In this document: in pieces, positions 1-8,096 of the stretch
Position numbering within the stretch: position 1 is the first letter of the stretch
How the letters are laid out: each line of letters opens with the position of its first letter
Made by a program: the position numbers and the translations under genes
DNA from: UBA3006 sp036746695
GTDB taxonomy: Bacteria > Actinomycetota > Acidimicrobiia > Acidimicrobiales > Ilumatobacteraceae
Length of the DNA stretch: 64,000 bases
NCBI GenBank assembly: GCA_036746695.1
Contig: DAIODP010000001.1
Location: forward strand, 1,488,001-1,552,000
Reading direction: 5' to 3'
The notes under the pieces: generated by a model
The model's database searches: none
What the model saw: the letters and a program-made list of their open reading frames with translations, nothing else
Told to the model about the DNA's origin: nothing

Positions 1-1401
1 TTGTGCGACGAAGCAGCCGTGACTTCGTTGGTGCGCGACGCGCCAACAGCAATTTCGTACTTAGAAAAACTAGGTGCGGCATTCGATCCTGGCGCAGATG
101 GCCTGCGCGCACTCACGCGCGAAGGCGGGCACTCTCGCTCGCGCATTGTGCATGCGGGTGGCGATCAATCCGGCGCCGAGATTCAGCGCACGTTGGACGA
201 GAGCGCAATTAACGCAGGCGTCGAAGTACTCGATCACGCGTTTGCACTGGACTTGGTGTTCGGTGTTGCAACCGGTGCACGGCGCCAAGTTGCCGGTGTG
301 CGAATTGCGTTGCTAAACGAGGATGGAACCGTTGCCAGTGTTGGGGTTGTGCTTGCACGCGCAGTGGTGATTGCCACGGGTGGCTACGGGCAAGTGTTTG
401 CCAGCACGTCTAACCCTGCTGCTGTTACGGGCGATGGTCATGCACTTGCGCTGCGCGCGGGAATGACGTTGAGCGACTTGGAGTTTGTGCAGTTTCACCC
501 AACGGTGTTGTGGCAAGAGGTTGGTTCGACAAAGCAGCAAACCCTCATCAGCGAAGCAGTGCGCGGCGAGGGCGCCATATTGTTCGATGCCGCTGGCGAA
601 CGAATCATGCAAGGCGTGCACCCGCAAGAAGATTTGGCGCCGCGAGATGTTGTTGCTGCCGCAATCAGTAGGCGCATGGCGCAGGCACCTGCAGGCGTTG
701 ACGACCACGTGTTTTTGGATGCGACATCAATTGGTGAGCACTTTGCCGAACGCTTTCCGTTTATCACCAAATCGTGTTTGGCCGCGGGCATCGACCCACG
801 AATCGATTGCATTCCCGTTGCGCCCGCCGCTCACTACACCTGCGGCGGAATCGTTTCTAACTTGGATGGCACCACGGAGGTTGACGGTTTGTTTGCGGTA
901 GGCGAAGTTGCCTACACAGGTGTGCACGGCGCGAACCGATTGGCCTCCAACTCGCTGACCGAAAGCCTGGTGGTTGGCACGCGCGTTGGCCGCAACCTTG
1001 CGTGGCAGCTGCCGAAGCGGGTTGCAGTGGACGAGTCGGTGCACGACGACAACGGTGTTGGTCTGGTTGATGACACCAGCAGGGCCATTGTGCGCACCAC
1101 CATGTCCAAACATGTTGGTGTGCTGCGAAGGCCGGAAGGTTTGCAGACAGCAATTGATACGTTGGCCGAAGTTGCGGGCCAATCAAGCGGCAATGTGATT
1201 GCTACAAGACGTAATTTCGAGGCCACCAATATTTTGACGGTGGCAACAGCCGTTGCAGCAACCGCGCTTGCCCGCACCGAAAGCCGAGGGTGTCATCGGC
1301 GCACCGACACGCCAGAGCAGCGCGATGAATGGAAGCGTCACCTCTCGGTGTCGATTGATGGTGCATCATTGTTGATCGCCGGAATACCTTCGGAGGGTTA
1401 A
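1..1401 (+). CDS. nadB: L-aspartate oxidase, 5' truncated by window edge
   Basis: FAD-dependent oxidase that converts L-aspartate to iminoaspartate, the first step of quinolinate/NAD synthesis in the cytoplasm. The visible 466 codons match the family from just after the N-terminal Rossmann motif. Seen are a conserved HSRSRIVHAGGDQSG stretch, EFVQFHPTVL, EAVRGEGA, and the FAD/active-site block GGIVSNLDG...GEVAYTGVHGANRLASNS, ending in the SRGCHRR C-terminal motif. The usual length is about 530 residues, so roughly 60-90 N-terminal residues, including the GxGxxG, lie before position 1; the TTG at position 1 is not a believable start. It is followed two bases later by nadC, so the two form an operon. 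Confidence 0.93.
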   Translation: MCDEAAVTSLVRDAPTAISYLEKLGAAFDPGADGLRALTREGGHSRSRIVHAGGDQSGAEIQRTLDESAINAGVEVLDHAFALDLVFGVATGARRQVAGVRIALLNEDGTVASVGVVLARAVVIATGGYGQVFASTSNPAAVTGDGHALALRAGMTLSDLEFVQFHPTVLWQEVGSTKQQTLISEAVRGEGAILFDAAGERIMQGVHPQEDLAPRDVVAAAISRRMAQAPAGVDDHVFLDATSIGEHFAERFPFITKSCLAAGIDPRIDCIPVAPAAHYTCGGIVSNLDGTTEVDGLFAVGEVAYTGVHGANRLASNSLTESLVVGTRVGRNLAWQLPKRVAVDESVHDDNGVGLVDDTSRAIVRTTMSKHVGVLRRPEGLQTAIDTLAEVAGQSSGNVIATRRNFEATNILTVATAVAATALARTESRGCHRRTDTPEQRDEWKRHLSVSIDGASLLIAGIPSEG

Positions 1402-1403
1402 CT

Positions 1404-2324
1404 ATGCGCACGCACAAAGTCTCTTCAGCCACTGCCGCCGCACTTGTGGGCGCAGGCCTGCAGGTAAAAGACGTACAACGAGTGATTAAGGCAGCCTTGC
1501 GCGAAGATTTGGGAGCAGGCCCCGATGTAACTACGCAGTCCACCGTGCCTAAAAATCAGCGAAGTAAGGCGGTGTTCGCAACTCGCTCTACGGGATGTAT
1601 TTCCGGCATCGACATTGCCGTTGCAGTTTTAGAAACGGTGTGTGGGCCAAAGAATGTGCTGGTGGAGAAAAAAGCCAGCGACGCAGACCGAGTAGAGCCT
1701 GGTCGGGTATTGATGCACGTGACAGCACCAACGCGCGGTCTGCTCACGGCCGAGCGCACTGCACTGAACTTGTTGGGTCATCTTTCAGGAATTGCCTCTG
1801 CAACGCGTCAGTGGGCCGACGTGATTGCTGCAAGCGGTGCGCAGGTGCGCGACACTCGCAAGACAACACCTGGAATGCGAGCTTTGGAAAAGTATGCGGT
1901 TCGTTGTGGTGGCGGAGTGAACCACCGAATGTCACTGTCGGATGCGGCCTTAGTGAAAGACAACCACATCGTTGCCGCGGGTGGGGTAGCCCAAGCATTT
2001 GCCGCTGTGCGTGCTGCAGCGCCAAATATTGCAGTTGAAATTGAAGTGGACACGCTCGAGCAATTGCATGTGGCACTTGGTGCCGGCGCCGACTTGGTGC
2101 TGCTCGACAACATGGCGCCCGCAGTGCTTCGCGATGCGGTGCTGATTGCCGAGGCGCATCGGGCAACTACGGGCAAGTCGGTCATTTTGGAGGCGAGCGG
2201 TGGCCTCACGCTCGATAACGCCGCAGACGTTGCCGCAACTGGTGTTCGTTATATCTCTGTTGGCGCCCTCACACACTCATCGTCGGTGCTTGATATTGGC
2301 CTCGACATGCAAGCGGTTGTGTAA
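1404..2324 (+). CDS. nadC: nicotinate-nucleotide pyrophosphorylase (quinolinate phosphoribosyltransferase)
   Basis: Decarboxylating phosphoribosyltransferase that makes nicotinate mononucleotide from quinolinate and PRPP. The 306 residues are family length, with the expected TAERTALNLLGHLSGIAS block, the RKTTPGMRALEKYAVRCGG substrate loop, the KDNH motif and the C-terminal EASGGL and GVRYISVGALTHS motifs. ATG follows a GGAGGG ribosome site and begins 2 bp after the nadB stop, which supports co-translation of the two NAD-synthesis genes. The first ~20 residues are poorly conserved, so a slightly later start is possible. No nadA lies in the window downstream; it may precede nadB. Confidence 0.95.
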   Translation: MRTHKVSSATAAALVGAGLQVKDVQRVIKAALREDLGAGPDVTTQSTVPKNQRSKAVFATRSTGCISGIDIAVAVLETVCGPKNVLVEKKASDADRVEPGRVLMHVTAPTRGLLTAERTALNLLGHLSGIASATRQWADVIAASGAQVRDTRKTTPGMRALEKYAVRCGGGVNHRMSLSDAALVKDNHIVAAGGVAQAFAAVRAAAPNIAVEIEVDTLEQLHVALGAGADLVLLDNMAPAVLRDAVLIAEAHRATTGKSVILEASGGLTLDNAADVAATGVRYISVGALTHSSSVLDIGLDMQAVV

Positions 2325-2330
2325 CGGTTT

Positions 2331-3164
2331 TTACGCAACCGACCGGTGGTGCACGCTTAAGCAAGCCTCAAGCAAGACAGGTACGTATGCCTCGTGTTGC
2401 GCATAAACAGCGTTGTGCCCCGCGCCAACTTCAAATGACTGAGCGCCAGGAATAGATTCGATTAATCGTTGCTGACGTTCGAGCGGAACAACGGTGTCTT
2501 GCGTAGTGAGCACCACCGATGTGGGCACATCGACACCAGGCAACCAATCCAAACTGTTGAAGTTGCCAATCGCGCTGCCGGCTTCAAGTATGTGTCGCCA
2601 ATCGTGCGTTGCCATTTGTGCAATGGCCCAGGGTTCGACACCTTCGCTTTTGCGTTGCAGGTAAATCTGTTCCGTAAGCCAGTCGCGAGTTTGGGTTGGA
2701 GTTAATCGTGAAAGCGCGGCAAGGCCGGTGAGCCCGAGGAAGCCCAAACGTTCTTCGCGCGAAGTGGTGAAGTGCGGGGCAGTAGAACACAGAACCAATC
2801 CGCGCACGCGAGATTCGTGGCGTTGCCAAATCAGTTGCGCAATCGTGCCACCCATGGAATAGCCAACGGGAATGAATGTATTGATGCCGAGTATGTCGGC
2901 AATAGCAGCGACGTCGTCGGCACAATCTTCTAAACGAAACGAGCCCTTCAATCGGATGCCCTGGCCATGACCGCGATGATCTGGCGCAATGATTCGGAAG
3001 TGTTGCCCAAGTAGTTCGAATGTGGTGAACCAGTTGAGGTCGGCAGTTGCTGTCCAACCGTGCAACAACATCAATGTTGGGGCATCTGGCGGCCCTGCAA
3101 CTTCACGAATAAATGTTTGACCACGACCGGGAAGGTCGATGCTGCGTCCTGGTGGTAACGCCAT
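2331..3164 (-). CDS. alpha/beta-hydrolase fold protein
   Basis: 277-residue cytoplasmic alpha/beta hydrolase. Visible elements are the oxyanion-hole HGW near residue 35, the DHRGHG motif, the nucleophile elbow GYSMGG with Ser as the expected nucleophile, and a late GAGHNAVYAQH segment carrying the catalytic histidine. The substrate cannot be read from sequence; relatives include esterases and 3-oxoadipate enol-lactonase-like enzymes. Its ATG abuts the greA stop codon with no gap, so it is most likely expressed as the second gene of the greA transcript. Confidence 0.85.
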   Translation of the reverse strand: MALPPGRSIDLPGRGQTFIREVAGPPDAPTLMLLHGWTATADLNWFTTFELLGQHFRIIAPDHRGHGQGIRLKGSFRLEDCADDVAAIADILGINTFIPVGYSMGGTIAQLIWQRHESRVRGLVLCSTAPHFTTSREERLGFLGLTGLAALSRLTPTQTRDWLTEQIYLQRKSEGVEPWAIAQMATHDWRHILEAGSAIGNFNSLDWLPGVDVPTSVVLTTQDTVVPLERQQRLIESIPGAQSFEVGAGHNAVYAQHEAYVPVLLEACLSVHHRSVA

Positions 3165-3647
3165 TTACCCCTGAGTCCTAGTGAGGAGCACTGTTACTTG
3201 CAACTTGCCATTTGGCGCGTCGTAACTGACGGTTGCGCCAACTGTTGCGCCAAGCAGTGCAGAACCAAGTGGCGAAGACGGGCTCATCACGCTGATGTGA
3301 TCTTCGTCTGGTTTTTCTTCAACGTGCCCAATCAAATAATGCTCTGCTGCATCTTCCGAGTCGCCTTCGTAGACGATGGCGACGATGGTGCCGAGGCCGA
3401 CAACGCCTTCTGGCGATGGCGGGACAATTTCAACGTCCTCGAGGAACGATTCGATCTGGCGGATGCGGCCTTCCATGTGGCCTTGCTCGTCCTTGGCCGC
3501 GTGGTAGTCGCCATTTTCCTTGAGGTCGCCAAGTTCGCGCGCGCGTTCGATTTTGTCGGCTACTTCAATGCGTCCGCGAGTGGTGAGGTCGGCATATTCG
3601 GCCTTCAGTCGCTCATACGTGGCTTGGGAGAGTTGGTGCTTTGCCAT
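3165..3647 (-). CDS. greA: transcription elongation factor GreA
   Basis: 160-residue Gre factor that rescues backtracked RNA polymerase by stimulating transcript cleavage. The N-terminal coiled coil (about residues 5-75) carries the acidic tip region GDLKENGDYHAAKDEQ. The C-terminal FKBP-like domain ends in PLGSALLGATVGATVSYDAPNGK. The start is supported by a -10 hexamer TAGCCT 8 nt upstream on this strand, indicating a leaderless or nearly leaderless mRNA. Divergent from leuB with 47 bp between start codons. Confidence 0.96.
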   Translation of the reverse strand: MAKHQLSQATYERLKAEYADLTTRGRIEVADKIERARELGDLKENGDYHAAKDEQGHMEGRIRQIESFLEDVEIVPPSPEGVVGLGTIVAIVYEGDSEDAAEHYLIGHVEEKPDEDHISVMSPSSPLGSALLGATVGATVSYDAPNGKLQVTVLLTRTQG

Positions 3648-3655
3648 GCCATCAA

Positions 3656-3661
3656 AGGCTA
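3656..3661 (-). promoter_or_regulatory. -10 element of greA (TAGCCT)
   Basis: On the minus strand TAGCCT lies 8 nt before the greA ATG, which places the transcription start at or within 2 nt of the start codon. The same hexamer recurs before gltX, pgi and two tRNA genes in this window. Confidence 0.6.
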
Positions 3662-3680
3662 TCTGCGCAAATTCGACCCC

Positions 3681-3686
3681 TACGAT
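3681..3686 (+). promoter_or_regulatory. -10 element of leuB (TACGAT)
   Basis: TACGAT sits 8 nt before the ATG at 3695 and fits the actinobacterial TAnnnT consensus. It supports a leaderless start there and argues against the in-frame ATG at 3641. Confidence 0.55.
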
Positions 3687-3694
3687 GGATACCT

Positions 3695-4705
3695 ATGAAC
3701 ACATCGTCGAAAAAGGGACATCGTGTTGCCGTAGTTGGTGGCGATGGAATTGGACCAGAGGTTGTTGCTGAGGCGCTGAAAGTAATTGACGCTGCCGGCG
3801 TGAAGTTGGATCTCACCTCGTTTGATTTGGGTGGCGCGCGCTATTCGCGCGACGGTGAAGTGCTGTCGGATGCAACGCTCGATCAGCTTCGCCAGTTTGA
3901 TGCGATTTTGTTGGGCGCTGTTGGCACCCCCGATGTGCCACCTGGTGTTATCGAACGTGGGTTGTTGTTGAAGATGCGTTTCGAATTGGACTTGTACATC
4001 AATCAACGCCCTTTCTCGGGCACTGCGCCAGGCCACACCACGCCGCACGAGTTTGTTGTGATTCGCGAAAACACAGAAGGTTCGTACGCGGGCGAAGGCG
4101 GCGTGTTGCGCAAGGGGACACCGCACGAAGTTGCAACGCAGGGAAGCGTGAACACTGCGCGCGGCGTAGAGCGTTGTGTGCGTTACGCATTTGAACTTGC
4201 GGCCACGCGCACGCGCAAGCACCTGACGCTGGTGCACAAAACCAACGTGCTGACGTTTGCCGGTGATTTGTGGCAGCGCACCTTCAACCAAGTCGCTAAA
4301 GATTTTCCGCAAGTTGCAACTGCATACAACCATGTTGATGCCGCCTGCATTTATTTCGTGCAAGACCCACATCGCTATGACGTGATCGTCACCGACAACT
4401 TGTTTGGCGACATCCTCACCGACTTGGGCGGCGCAGTCAGCGGCGGCATCGGTGTCGCATCGTCGGCAAACCTCAACCCTGCACGCACAGGCCCGTCGAT
4501 GTTCGAACCGGTGCACGGTTCGGCGCCCGACATTGTGGGTACCGGTAAAGCAAACCCAGTTGCGGCAATCTTGTCCGCCGCGCATCTCTTGCAGTTCTTG
4601 GGCGAAGATGATGCCGCTGCCAAGTTGCGAAAGGCCTGCGAAACGCCAGTTGCAGGCTCGACCAGCGAAATCGGTGCGGAAATTGCCCGAAGAGTTAAGA
4701 AATAG
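3695..4705 (+). CDS. leuB: 3-isopropylmalate dehydrogenase
   Basis: NAD-dependent oxidative decarboxylation of 3-isopropylmalate in leucine synthesis. From the chosen ATG the protein has 336 residues. It starts with the nucleotide-binding VAVVGGDGIGPEV and contains the RENTEGSYAGEGG substrate/phosphorylation-loop motif, HKTNVL, the metal-binding VTDNLFGDILTDLGG and the EPVHGSAPDIVG motif. Short actinobacterial LeuB proteins have this size. An upstream in-frame ATG (3641) would add 18 residues with no family counterpart and overlaps greA. Isocitrate/tartrate dehydrogenase relatives share these motifs, but the ilvE and cimA neighbours favour LeuB. Confidence 0.9.
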   Translation: MNTSSKKGHRVAVVGGDGIGPEVVAEALKVIDAAGVKLDLTSFDLGGARYSRDGEVLSDATLDQLRQFDAILLGAVGTPDVPPGVIERGLLLKMRFELDLYINQRPFSGTAPGHTTPHEFVVIRENTEGSYAGEGGVLRKGTPHEVATQGSVNTARGVERCVRYAFELAATRTRKHLTLVHKTNVLTFAGDLWQRTFNQVAKDFPQVATAYNHVDAACIYFVQDPHRYDVIVTDNLFGDILTDLGGAVSGGIGVASSANLNPARTGPSMFEPVHGSAPDIVGTGKANPVAAILSAAHLLQFLGEDDAAAKLRKACETPVAGSTSEIGAEIARRVKK

Positions 4706-4746
4706 TCCCGCTAAGTTCTGTACAACATTTTCAATAAGGGGAAGCC

Positions 4747-5664
4747 ATGCCAATAACCACCACACCAAAGATTTGGATGAACGGCACACTTGTCGATTGG
4801 GACAAGGCGCAAGTGCATGTGCTCACGCACACGCTGCACTACGGCACGGGAGTGTTTGAAGGCATCCGCGCATATGAGACAAGCAATGGCCCAGCAGTGT
4901 TTCGCCTCACCGAGCACATGCAGCGGTTTATCAACTCCGCAAAAATTCTTGGCATGCCAATGCCGTACACGCTCGAGCAATTGGTTCAGGGTGTAAAAGA
5001 CACCGTCGCTTCCACCGGCTTGCCAGCCTGTTACGTGCGACCAATCGCGTACTACGGCTACGGCGAAATGGGCCTCAACACCACGCCGTGCTCGACCGAC
5101 GTTGCAATCGCATGTTGGCCATGGGGCGCATACCTTGGTGACGATGCCGTAGAGAAGGGCGTTCGCATGAAGATTTCTTCATGGACGCGTCACGATCACA
5201 ACACCATGCCGCCTGCAGCAAAGACAGTTGGCAACTATGTCAACTCGTCGCTTGCAAAGGTTGAGGCACTCAAGGCCGGCTACGACGAAGCAATCATGCT
5301 CGCGCCAAACGGCCTCGTTGCCGAATGCACTGGCGAGAACTTGTTCGTTGTTCGCAATGGCATCATCCTCACCCCGCCAACATCAGCAGGCGCACTTGAG
5401 GGAATCACACAGAACAGCGTTACGCGCATTGCGCGCGACTTGGGCTTTGAGGTTCGCGTCGACAACATTGCCCGCAGCGACTTGTACATCGCCGAAGAAA
5501 TCTTCGCCTGCGGTACTGCAGCAGAAGTCGGCTCGGTCAGCTCGGTCGATGACCGTCCCGTGCCGTGCCCAGGGCCAATGACCAGGGCCATTGCCGCCAC
5601 CTACGCCAAGGCCGTGCGCGGGCAAGACCCCCGCTACGTCGACTGGTTGGAATACACCAAATAA
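4747..5664 (+). CDS. ilvE: branched-chain amino acid aminotransferase
   Basis: PLP-dependent class IV transaminase for the last step of isoleucine, leucine and valine synthesis. The 305 residues begin at an ATG with an AAGGGG ribosome site. Family landmarks are LHYGTGVFEGIRAYE, the PLP-lysine region PPAAKTVGNYVNSSLAK, ECTGENLFVVRNG, and the ITQNSVTRIARDLG helix. It lies 41 bp after leuB on the same strand and upstream of the cimA leader region, so branched-chain synthesis genes are clustered here. Confidence 0.94.
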   Translation: MPITTTPKIWMNGTLVDWDKAQVHVLTHTLHYGTGVFEGIRAYETSNGPAVFRLTEHMQRFINSAKILGMPMPYTLEQLVQGVKDTVASTGLPACYVRPIAYYGYGEMGLNTTPCSTDVAIACWPWGAYLGDDAVEKGVRMKISSWTRHDHNTMPPAAKTVGNYVNSSLAKVEALKAGYDEAIMLAPNGLVAECTGENLFVVRNGIILTPPTSAGALEGITQNSVTRIARDLGFEVRVDNIARSDLYIAEEIFACGTAAEVGSVSSVDDRPVPCPGPMTRAIAATYAKAVRGQDPRYVDWLEYTK

Positions 5665-5687
5665 CAGGCTTGGCGTGAAAAGGGGGT

Positions 5688-5775
5688 TTATCCCCACCTC
5701 TATCCACAGGCCTGTGCACACGTATTTCCACAGTCGGAGGGTTGTCCGACCAGGGTTTTCCACAGTTCATCCACA
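5688..5775 (+). promoter_or_regulatory. cluster of five DnaA-box-like 9-mers
   Basis: Five copies close to the DnaA box TTATCCACA, all in the same orientation: TTATCCCCA (5688-5696), CTATCCACA (5700-5708), ATTTCCACA (5724-5732), TTTTCCACA (5756-5764) and TCATCCACA (5767-5775). Four differ from consensus at one position and one at two. No dnaA or dnaN gene is in the window, so this is more likely a DnaA titration or regulatory site than the origin itself. Confidence 0.5.
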
Positions 5776-5828
5776 AAGTGGCTGGCCGCTGGTTGCCAAA
5801 CGGCCATTTGGTTGTGAGACTGGAGAAC

Positions 5829-5882
5829 GTGAATACCTACGGAGCAGCCGCCACAAGCATCGCGATCATCATTATTTGTTAG
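5829..5882 (+). CDS. isoleucine-rich leader peptide of cimA attenuator
   Basis: A 17-codon open frame from GTG, with GGAG close upstream, reads (M)NTYGAAATSIAIIIIC and then TAG. Five of its last seven codons before the stop are isoleucine (ATC GCG ATC ATC ATT ATT TGT). It lies 92 bp before the citramalate synthase gene, an isoleucine-pathway enzyme, and directly before a hairpin (5882-5905) and a rho-independent terminator (5907-5932). This is the classic layout of ribosome-mediated attenuation by charged tRNA-Ile. An alternative in-frame GTG at 5814 would lengthen the peptide by five residues. It is too short for ordinary gene calling. Confidence 0.75.
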   Translation: MNTYGAAATSIAIIIIC

Positions 5883-5905
5883 GCGTGCGTCATTCGACGT
5901 ACGCC
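5882..5905 (+). promoter_or_regulatory. leader hairpin preceding the attenuator terminator
   Basis: GGCGTGCGT (5882-5890) pairs with ACGTACGCC (5897-5905) around a 6-nt loop, nine pairs with one G-U. It begins at the last base of the leader-peptide stop codon, where a ribosome stalled on the Ile codons would disrupt it. Confidence 0.55.
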
Positions 5906-5906
5906 C

Positions 5907-5932
5907 AAGCCGCCCAACTGGGCGGCTTTTTT
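5907..5932 (+). terminator. rho-independent attenuator terminator before cimA
   Basis: AAGCCGCCC / GGGCGGCTT stem (5907-5915 with 5920-5928), loop AACT, followed by a run of T to 5932. It lies between the isoleucine leader peptide and cimA, so it would terminate cimA transcription when isoleucine is plentiful. Confidence 0.8.
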
Positions 5933-5974
5933 CATTCCTAGAACCAATCAGAACGACAGTGAAACGAGAAGACC

Positions 5975-7555
5975 ATGAGTAGCCAAGAAACAGTTGAAGT
6001 GTTCGACACAACATTGCGCGACGGCCTGCAAGTTGAGGGCGTCTCGGCGAGCGTCGAGGACAAGCTGCGCATTGCCGAGCATCTGGATTACTTGGGCGTG
6101 CACTTCATCGAAGGCGGATGGCCCGGTGCCAACCCCAAGGACATCGAGTTTTTCGCGCGTGCAAAGAAAGAACTGACGCTGTCGACGTCAACTCTGGTTG
6201 CATTCGGTTCTACGCGCCGACCACTTGGAAAAGTTGACGACGACGCAACGCTTCGCAACTTGCTCGACGCCGAGACTTCGGCCGTGTGCATCGTGGCAAA
6301 AGCGTGGGACTACCACGTCACGCAGGCATTGCAGACAACACTTGAAGAGGGCATTGCCATGATTGCCGACTCGGTGAAGTTCTTGCACGGCAACAGCCGG
6401 CGAGTGCTTGTAGACATGGAGCATTTCTTCGACGGCTACAAAGCAAACCCCGAATTTTCGCTTCGAGCACTTGAGGCCGCAATCATCAATGGCGCAACGC
6501 ACTTGGTGTTGTGCGACACGAACGGCGGATCGCTTCCGAACGAAGTGCTCGACATTGTTGCAGCAGTGAAGAAGCACATTGGTAACGACGCAACCATCGG
6601 CATTCATTGTCACGACGACACCGGTTGCGCAGTTGCCAACTCGTTGGCCGCTGTGCAGAGCGGTGCTCGTCACGTGCAGGGAACCCTCAATGGCCTGGGC
6701 GAGCGAACGGGTAACACCAACTTGACCACCGTCATTCCAAACTTGCAATTAAAAATGAACTACGCGTGCCTACCTGACGGCCGACTAGAGCGTTTGACAC
6801 AAGTAAGCAACTTTGTTGCCGAGATATTGAACAGGCCAATGAACCCGCAGGCGCCTTACGTTGGCACGTCGGCCTTCGCGCACAAAGCCGGTTTGCACGT
6901 GTCGGCAATCGCTCGCGCGAAAGACGCATACGAACACGTGGCGCCCGAGTTGGTTGGCAACGGCACGCGTTTCCTCGTTTCGGAAATGGCTGGCAAGGCA
7001 ACTGTGACCATGAAGGCCGACGAGTTGGGCCTGAGTCTTGACGGCCCAGCAATTAACAGCGTGATCGAAGACCTAAAGCGTCTCGAGAACGAGGGCTACC
7101 ACTTTGAAGCAGCCGACGCATCGCTAGAAATGTTGATGCGCAGGGCAACTGGTTGGAAGCAGGACTTCTTCAGTGTGGAATCGATGCGAGTGATCACCGA
7201 CGAGGCAGCAGACAGCACTTTCACCACTGAGGCAACAGTGAAAGTAACAGTGGGCGACAGCCGCGAGGTGTGCACGGCGGAGGGAAACGGCCCCGTTAAC
7301 GCAATCGACACCGCGTTGCGCTCTGCGTTGTCGAAGAACTACCCGCAACTTTCTAAAGTGCACCTCACCGACTACAAAGTGCGAATTTTGGATTCGGGTT
7401 CCGCAACGGGCGCAGTAACGCGAGTACTCATCGACGCCACAAACGGCGATAAGTCATGGACGACCATTGGTGTATCGCCAAACATCATCGAGGCGTCGTG
7501 GCGTGCACTAGAAGAGTCGCTTGTATTCGGGTTGCTGCACACCTCTGGCAACTAG
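5975..7555 (+). CDS. cimA: (R)-citramalate synthase
   Basis: Claisen condensation of pyruvate and acetyl-CoA to citramalate, entry to the threonine-independent route to isoleucine. The 526 residues show the DRE-TIM metallolyase start FDTTLRDGLQVEGVS, IEGGWPGANPKD (typical of CimA rather than LeuA), the metal-ligand HCHDD motif, NGLGERTGN, and AFAHKAGLHVSA. The C-terminal ~150 residues form the regulatory LeuA dimer domain. The isoleucine-rich leader and attenuator upstream independently support an isoleucine role. 2-isopropylmalate or homocitrate synthase are less likely alternatives. Translation starts at ATG after a weak GAGAAG site. Confidence 0.9.
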   Translation: MSSQETVEVFDTTLRDGLQVEGVSASVEDKLRIAEHLDYLGVHFIEGGWPGANPKDIEFFARAKKELTLSTSTLVAFGSTRRPLGKVDDDATLRNLLDAETSAVCIVAKAWDYHVTQALQTTLEEGIAMIADSVKFLHGNSRRVLVDMEHFFDGYKANPEFSLRALEAAIINGATHLVLCDTNGGSLPNEVLDIVAAVKKHIGNDATIGIHCHDDTGCAVANSLAAVQSGARHVQGTLNGLGERTGNTNLTTVIPNLQLKMNYACLPDGRLERLTQVSNFVAEILNRPMNPQAPYVGTSAFAHKAGLHVSAIARAKDAYEHVAPELVGNGTRFLVSEMAGKATVTMKADELGLSLDGPAINSVIEDLKRLENEGYHFEAADASLEMLMRRATGWKQDFFSVESMRVITDEAADSTFTTEATVKVTVGDSREVCTAEGNGPVNAIDTALRSALSKNYPQLSKVHLTDYKVRILDSGSATGAVTRVLIDATNGDKSWTTIGVSPNIIEASWRALEESLVFGLLHTSGN

Positions 7556-7567
7556 GCTCGCTTGCGT

Positions 7568-8089
7568 ATGGCCGCACCAAAACACACACGAGTAGACCCA
7601 ACCGATGCACCTCGCGCATACGAATCGCCGAACCATGTTCCTGATGGTTGGGTGAAGGATCGGCCGGCAGAGATTCTTGGTCGGCAGCCACAGGGCGCCA
7701 AGCTTGGCCATCAAGGCCCCGACCAGGGTTACATCTTGTTGCTGGCCAACCGTGTCAAACACAAGATCAAAGTGCAAGAAGGCGAAAATCTGGAAGATGC
7801 AATCCGCGGCTCCATTGGCATTGCGTTGAAGCGCGCATCCATGTACGGCCGCGCACCCGTCATGCACGACCTCACCTTTGCCCTCACCATTTGGGGCTGG
7901 TTTGTAGAAACCCCGCCAGCCGACTTGCTGACAAAGCGTCGCACAGTGTTTGCCGGCCTTCGCGATGCACACCACTATTACGAGTGTCGAGAACTTGTCG
8001 ACATGGTGCCCGACACAACATTTCAGTTGTCAATCGATCAGTTGACTGCCTCGACACCTATGTCGTGGCGTGCGCTCACCGGCGCGTAA
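7568..8089 (+). CDS. conserved hypothetical protein (173 aa)
   Basis: I do not recognise a named family. The protein is soluble, with no signal peptide or membrane helix. The N-terminal third is polar and proline-rich. A middle segment, KVQEGENLEDAIRGSIGIALKRASMYGR, looks helical, and the C-terminal half is mixed. It begins 12 bp after cimA; a TAGGCT hexamer overlapping the cimA stop lies 9 nt upstream and could drive it separately. An in-frame TTG at 7562 is a poorer start. The clean frame and neighbour-like codon use support a real gene. Confidence 0.7.
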   Translation: MAAPKHTRVDPTDAPRAYESPNHVPDGWVKDRPAEILGRQPQGAKLGHQGPDQGYILLLANRVKHKIKVQEGENLEDAIRGSIGIALKRASMYGRAPVMHDLTFALTIWGWFVETPPADLLTKRRTVFAGLRDAHHYYECRELVDMVPDTTFQLSIDQLTASTPMSWRALTGA

Positions 8090-8096
8090 ACACTTG

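Noticed and set aside
3680..4789. 369-codon open frame on the minus strand
   Set aside because: Exact shadow of leuB; the translation is Cys/His/Arg-rich with no family motif, while the plus frame encodes a complete LeuB.
5688..5775. Chromosomal replication origin
   Set aside because: DnaA-like boxes cluster here, but dnaA, dnaN and other origin neighbours are absent, so an origin is not claimed.
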